20,816 nt of DNA from Penium margaritaceum (lineage: Eukaryota; Streptophyta; Zygnematophyceae; Desmidiales; Peniaceae), in NCBI GenBank assembly GCA_023375785.1, contig SZWC01000037.1, forward strand, positions 211,820 to 232,635, read 5' to 3'. A program made the position numbers and the translations under genes. The notes beneath the pieces were generated by a model. It was not told where the DNA came from and made no database searches. It saw nothing but the letters and a program-made list of their open reading frames with translations. Shown here one piece after another: positions 18,128 through 20,816 of this stretch (positions are counted from its first letter, which is position 1; each line of letters begins with the position of its first letter).

Positions 18128-18695
18128 TCAACCTGCAACAAGGGTGGGGCAGAGTCCAACGGAACGAGTGGTCGCATGAAACTTCGAACAACCCAGAGCC
18201 TTGGTCAGAAAATCCGCGCACTGCCTGTCAGTGCTCACGTGGATGAATCGGATCTCACCACGATAAACCAGGTCATGCACGAAGTGATGCTCGACATTGA
18301 TGTGCTTCATGCGTGCATGGAACACACCTGAGTTCTTGGCGATGGCCTCCGCGCTCATGTTGTCACACTAGAGAACCACGGGGGGGAATGGACCGTCGCA
18401 ATTCACGCAACAGACGGACGAGCCAGACACATTCCGCTGCACCGGCGCCTTGGGCAACATATTCTGCCTCAGCAGTACTGCGTGCGATGCAACCCTGCTT
18501 CCCACTTCGCCAGGACACTACAGTACCTCCAATGAGGAAGATGTAGCCAGTGCGGCTTTTGCCATCTAGACTCCACGTCCAGTCGCTGTCTGTGTACCCA
18601 TCGAGCACAACTGACACCTTCTCGCGAAAGCAGAGGCCGAAGCATGCAGTGGACAAAATGTAGCACACACACCAGACTACGGCCTCTAGTGTTCG
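18128..18695 (-). pseudogene. E4 pol: RNase H and C-terminus
   Basis: Follows the amber at 18696-18698 in the same frame: RTLEAVVWCVCYILST, then VVLDGYTDSDW (first Asp), SRTGYIFLIGGTVVSW, STAEAEYVAQGAG (Glu). A 7-base G/C run (18380-18386) marks a frameshift, and TAG at 18368-18370 sits where the family has Gln before CDN (second Asp). The rest reads IAKNSGVFHARMKHINV, then CADFLTKAL, ending in TGA at 18128-18130. All RNase H catalytic residues are still encoded. The stop and the shift separate the domain from the long upstream frame. Confidence 0.88.
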
Positions 18696-20816
18696 CTAGC
18701 GTAGGGCCTGCGAGAACTGGGTGAGCAGGTTGACAGTGAAGGCAATGTCGGGCCGTGTCGTGGTGTCCAAGTACATGAGCGAGCCGATGACTTGCAGGTA
18801 CAGGGTCACATCAACTGGCTTCCCCAGGTCCACTGGGTCATTGACTTTCAAGGCGGCCTGCCCCTCACGGGTCATGGGCGTGGAGGCCGTGCGGACGGCC
18901 GCGAGGAGGTCGGAAAAGCGCTCCCCCACGGTCTCTGTGTAGCGTCCTTGATGGACGCGGAGTGTGCGACGAACACGGTCGCGCACAATCTCCATCCCCA
19001 TAAAGACAGAGGCCTCACCAAGATCCTTCATCTTGTAGGCCGAGGAGAGAACCATGTAAATCTCCTCCTCAAGATCCCCATTTAGGAAGGCGTTGTTGAT
19101 ATCCATCTGATGGAGTTCCCAGTCGTGTTGTGCCACCTGGCTCAACAACGTGAGTGTGGTCGTCATCCGCCCAACTGGGGCAAAGGTCTCGGTGTAGTCC
19201 ACACCAGGGACCTGAGAGAAGCCCTTTGCTGTCAGGCGTGCCTTGTAGCGCTCCACAGTGCCATCTGGCTTAAGCTTCTTGCGTAGAACCCACTTGGCCT
19301 TGATGGCCTTGCAGTTCTTTGGCAATTCCACCAGCTCAAAGACGACGTGCTTGCGGATGGCATCAAGCTTAGCCTGGCAGGCAGTGCGCCACTGCTCAAC
19401 ATCAGGGGCTGACAAGGCCTCAGGCAGACTGGTGGGATCGGGAGCCAGCACTGGTGCACTCCTTGTAGCCAGGGCATATGCTGCAGAGGGAGGGTCGATC
19501 GTCACCATGGACTTAGCGGCGTCACGAGCAAGACCGCGCTCATGAGCAAGTAGTGCCGCACCAGTGGCATCGCCAGGGTTAACTTCAGCAAGGCCGCGCG
19601 CACTCAGGCCGAGGACCTTTGTGCCCGGATCACCGCTGGCGACGCTACGCGTGGGGCGCGGGCGGAGACGTCCGCCGGGTGCCCGTGTGTAGGGGTCCGA
19701 CGGGGCAGGAGCAGTGGGTGCTGCTGACTCACATGCCGGTGTGGACCGCACGGCAGGCGTGCCACTCGAGGCTGGCGTGGCATCACCAGCTGGGGTCAGG
19801 TCCACGGCAGACGCAGGCGCGTCTGTGACTAGAGACAGGGATAGCTCAGCGCCAGACACGGATGCGGGCGCAGGATCAGACTGAGCTTCAGACGTAGAAG
19901 CAGACGTAGAGTCAGACTCAGTCTCATACGCGGAAACAGACGCAGGATCAGGCAGAGCCGCAGACGCGGAGGCAGACTCGGACACAGACGCGGACACGGG
20001 CAAGTGCGGAGAGTCAGGGGCAGACGAGCGAGCCACAGACGGGGCGGGGCTGGAGGTGCCGGTGGGCACAACCGCTGGGGACAGCTCCGGGGGTGCCGGC
20101 GACGGAGTGACCGCACTGGACGGGGGCACTGTGCCAACCAGACCAGGAGCCTCCTCCACACGACGGGGACTGGAACACCCAGGGGCATGAGCAGCACGCA
20201 GAGTGTGGATGCGAGCGAGGTCGCACAAGGCAAGATGCTCGAAGAAGAGAGCGTCACGGGACTCCACGATGCGGCGGCGCTCGGGGTCCCAGAACCGGCA
20301 GGCCTTTGACCGCGGGGCGACGCCAACGAAGGCGCAGAGGCGGCCCCGCGGAGAGAGCTTGCTCCCTTGCTGCTCCGGCGTGAACCAGACGCAGGCAAGG
20401 GAGCTCCAGACACGGGCGAGGCACAGGTCCACTCGACGCCCATACCACAACTCGTAGGGCGTGCGGTGACCTGGGAGGGGACCGTGGGGAATGCGGTTCC
20501 ACACCCAGGTCATGTATGCCATGCCCTCAAAGGCAAAGGCCTCAGGCATGGCACTGTTGGCGCGCATGGCACGGACCGCATCCTCCATGGTGCGGTTCCA
20601 GCGCTCGGAGACACCATTCTGCTGGGGGGTGGCGGGAGCAGAGAGGTTGTGAAAGACACCGAGCTCGGTGAAGGAGCGTGCCATGTCACCGAGGTACTCG
20701 CCGCCACGGTCCGAGCGAAAGGTCTGAAGGCGGTGGGGAGACTGGCGTTCGGCCATGACCAGCCAGATGCAAACCGCAATGGCTGCATCGCTCTTCTGAC
20801 GCAGGCTGTAGACCCA
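18696..20816 (-). pseudogene. E4 pol: integrase, linker, RT with internal deletion
   Basis: Open without a stop from the window edge to TAG at 18696-18698, about 706 codons; the first Met in the window (20756) is not a real start. Integrase: FRSDRGGEYLG (second Asp), TPQQNGVSERWNRT (Glu), then GRLCAFVGVAPRSKACRFWD; the first Asp lies outside. Linker: Ser/Ala/Glu/Pro-rich repeats (about 20170-19640). RT: VELPKNCKAIKAKWVLRKK, RYKARLTAKGFSQVPG, HQMDINNAFLNGDLEEEIY. It then jumps from MV straight to AYKMKDLGEASVF (plus coordinates about 19041-19053). Compared with E3, about 85 residues are gone, including the YVDD active site. The RT connection follows (SLMYLDTTTRPDI). The frame is kept across the deletion. 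This product cannot reverse transcribe. Confidence 0.92.

Larger units (their letters stand above)
17469..20816 (-). mobile_element. Ty1/copia retrotransposon E4, right part outside window
   Basis: Minus-strand order from the right edge: integrase, linker, RT with an internal deletion, RNase H, PPT, 3' LTR. The LTR left end TGAGAGACAACTCC starts exactly where the E3 LTR breaks off, so GGCAC (17464-17468) is the predicted target duplication. Its LTR is of the same family as that of E2. Coding decay is light: two ambers, one frameshift and one large in-frame deletion in the visible part. It is the youngest layer of the nest by position. Confidence 0.88.

Overview
The window looks like nuclear, transposon-packed DNA of a plant-type eukaryote. 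A green or streptophyte lineage is likely, but the sequence does not fix the species. I see no host gene that I can defend. Almost everything from about 3.3 kb to the right edge is degenerate Ty1/copia (Pseudoviridae-type) LTR retrotransposon, and the first 2.7 kb is simple or degenerate tandem-repeat DNA plus unassigned sequence. The evidence for copia is the domain order gag, protease, integrase, RT, RNase H, together with initiator-Met-tRNA-type primer sites and polypurine tracts of the form ATGGGGGAG next to TGTTG LTR starts.

Layout. 1-49 is an AG microsatellite. 291-365 holds five copies of a 15-bp unit. About 590-835 is a GC-rich degenerate pentamer array. 881-952 is a CTG tract. 2020-2705 is an AT-richer degenerate 5/10-bp array. 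E1 (+) is the 3' remnant of a copia element: polypurine tract at 3291-3299 and an LTR at about 3300-4036. E2 (-) runs from 4064 to 8790. It is an old, heavily broken element with its 3' LTR at 4064-4695, pol fragments at 4793-8462, a 0.45-kb TIR element inside RT (6195-6652) and a rearranged 5' end (8463-8790). E3 (+) runs from 8791 to 17468. It is a full-structure element with 547-bp or slightly longer LTRs, inserted into the 5' LTR of E2. E4 (-) runs from 17469 beyond the right edge and is inserted a few bases inside the end of E3's 3' LTR.

How the parts relate. The elements form a nest (E4 in E3 in E2), which explains why E3 has no visible right-hand target duplication. Decay is dominated by C:G to T:A changes. 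Most premature stops are amber codons, many exactly where the family has glutamine; some are TGG to TAG, and a few are CGA to TGA. This fits deamination of methylated cytosines in silenced transposons. E4 keeps an open frame of about 706 codons but has lost the RT active-site block in frame. E3 contains an assembly seam, an N at 17017 flanked by an apparently identical 284-bp duplication. No autonomous element and no new defence or metabolic system is visible. The most informative features are the nesting, the stop-codon pattern, the TIR insertion and the RT-deleted open frame.
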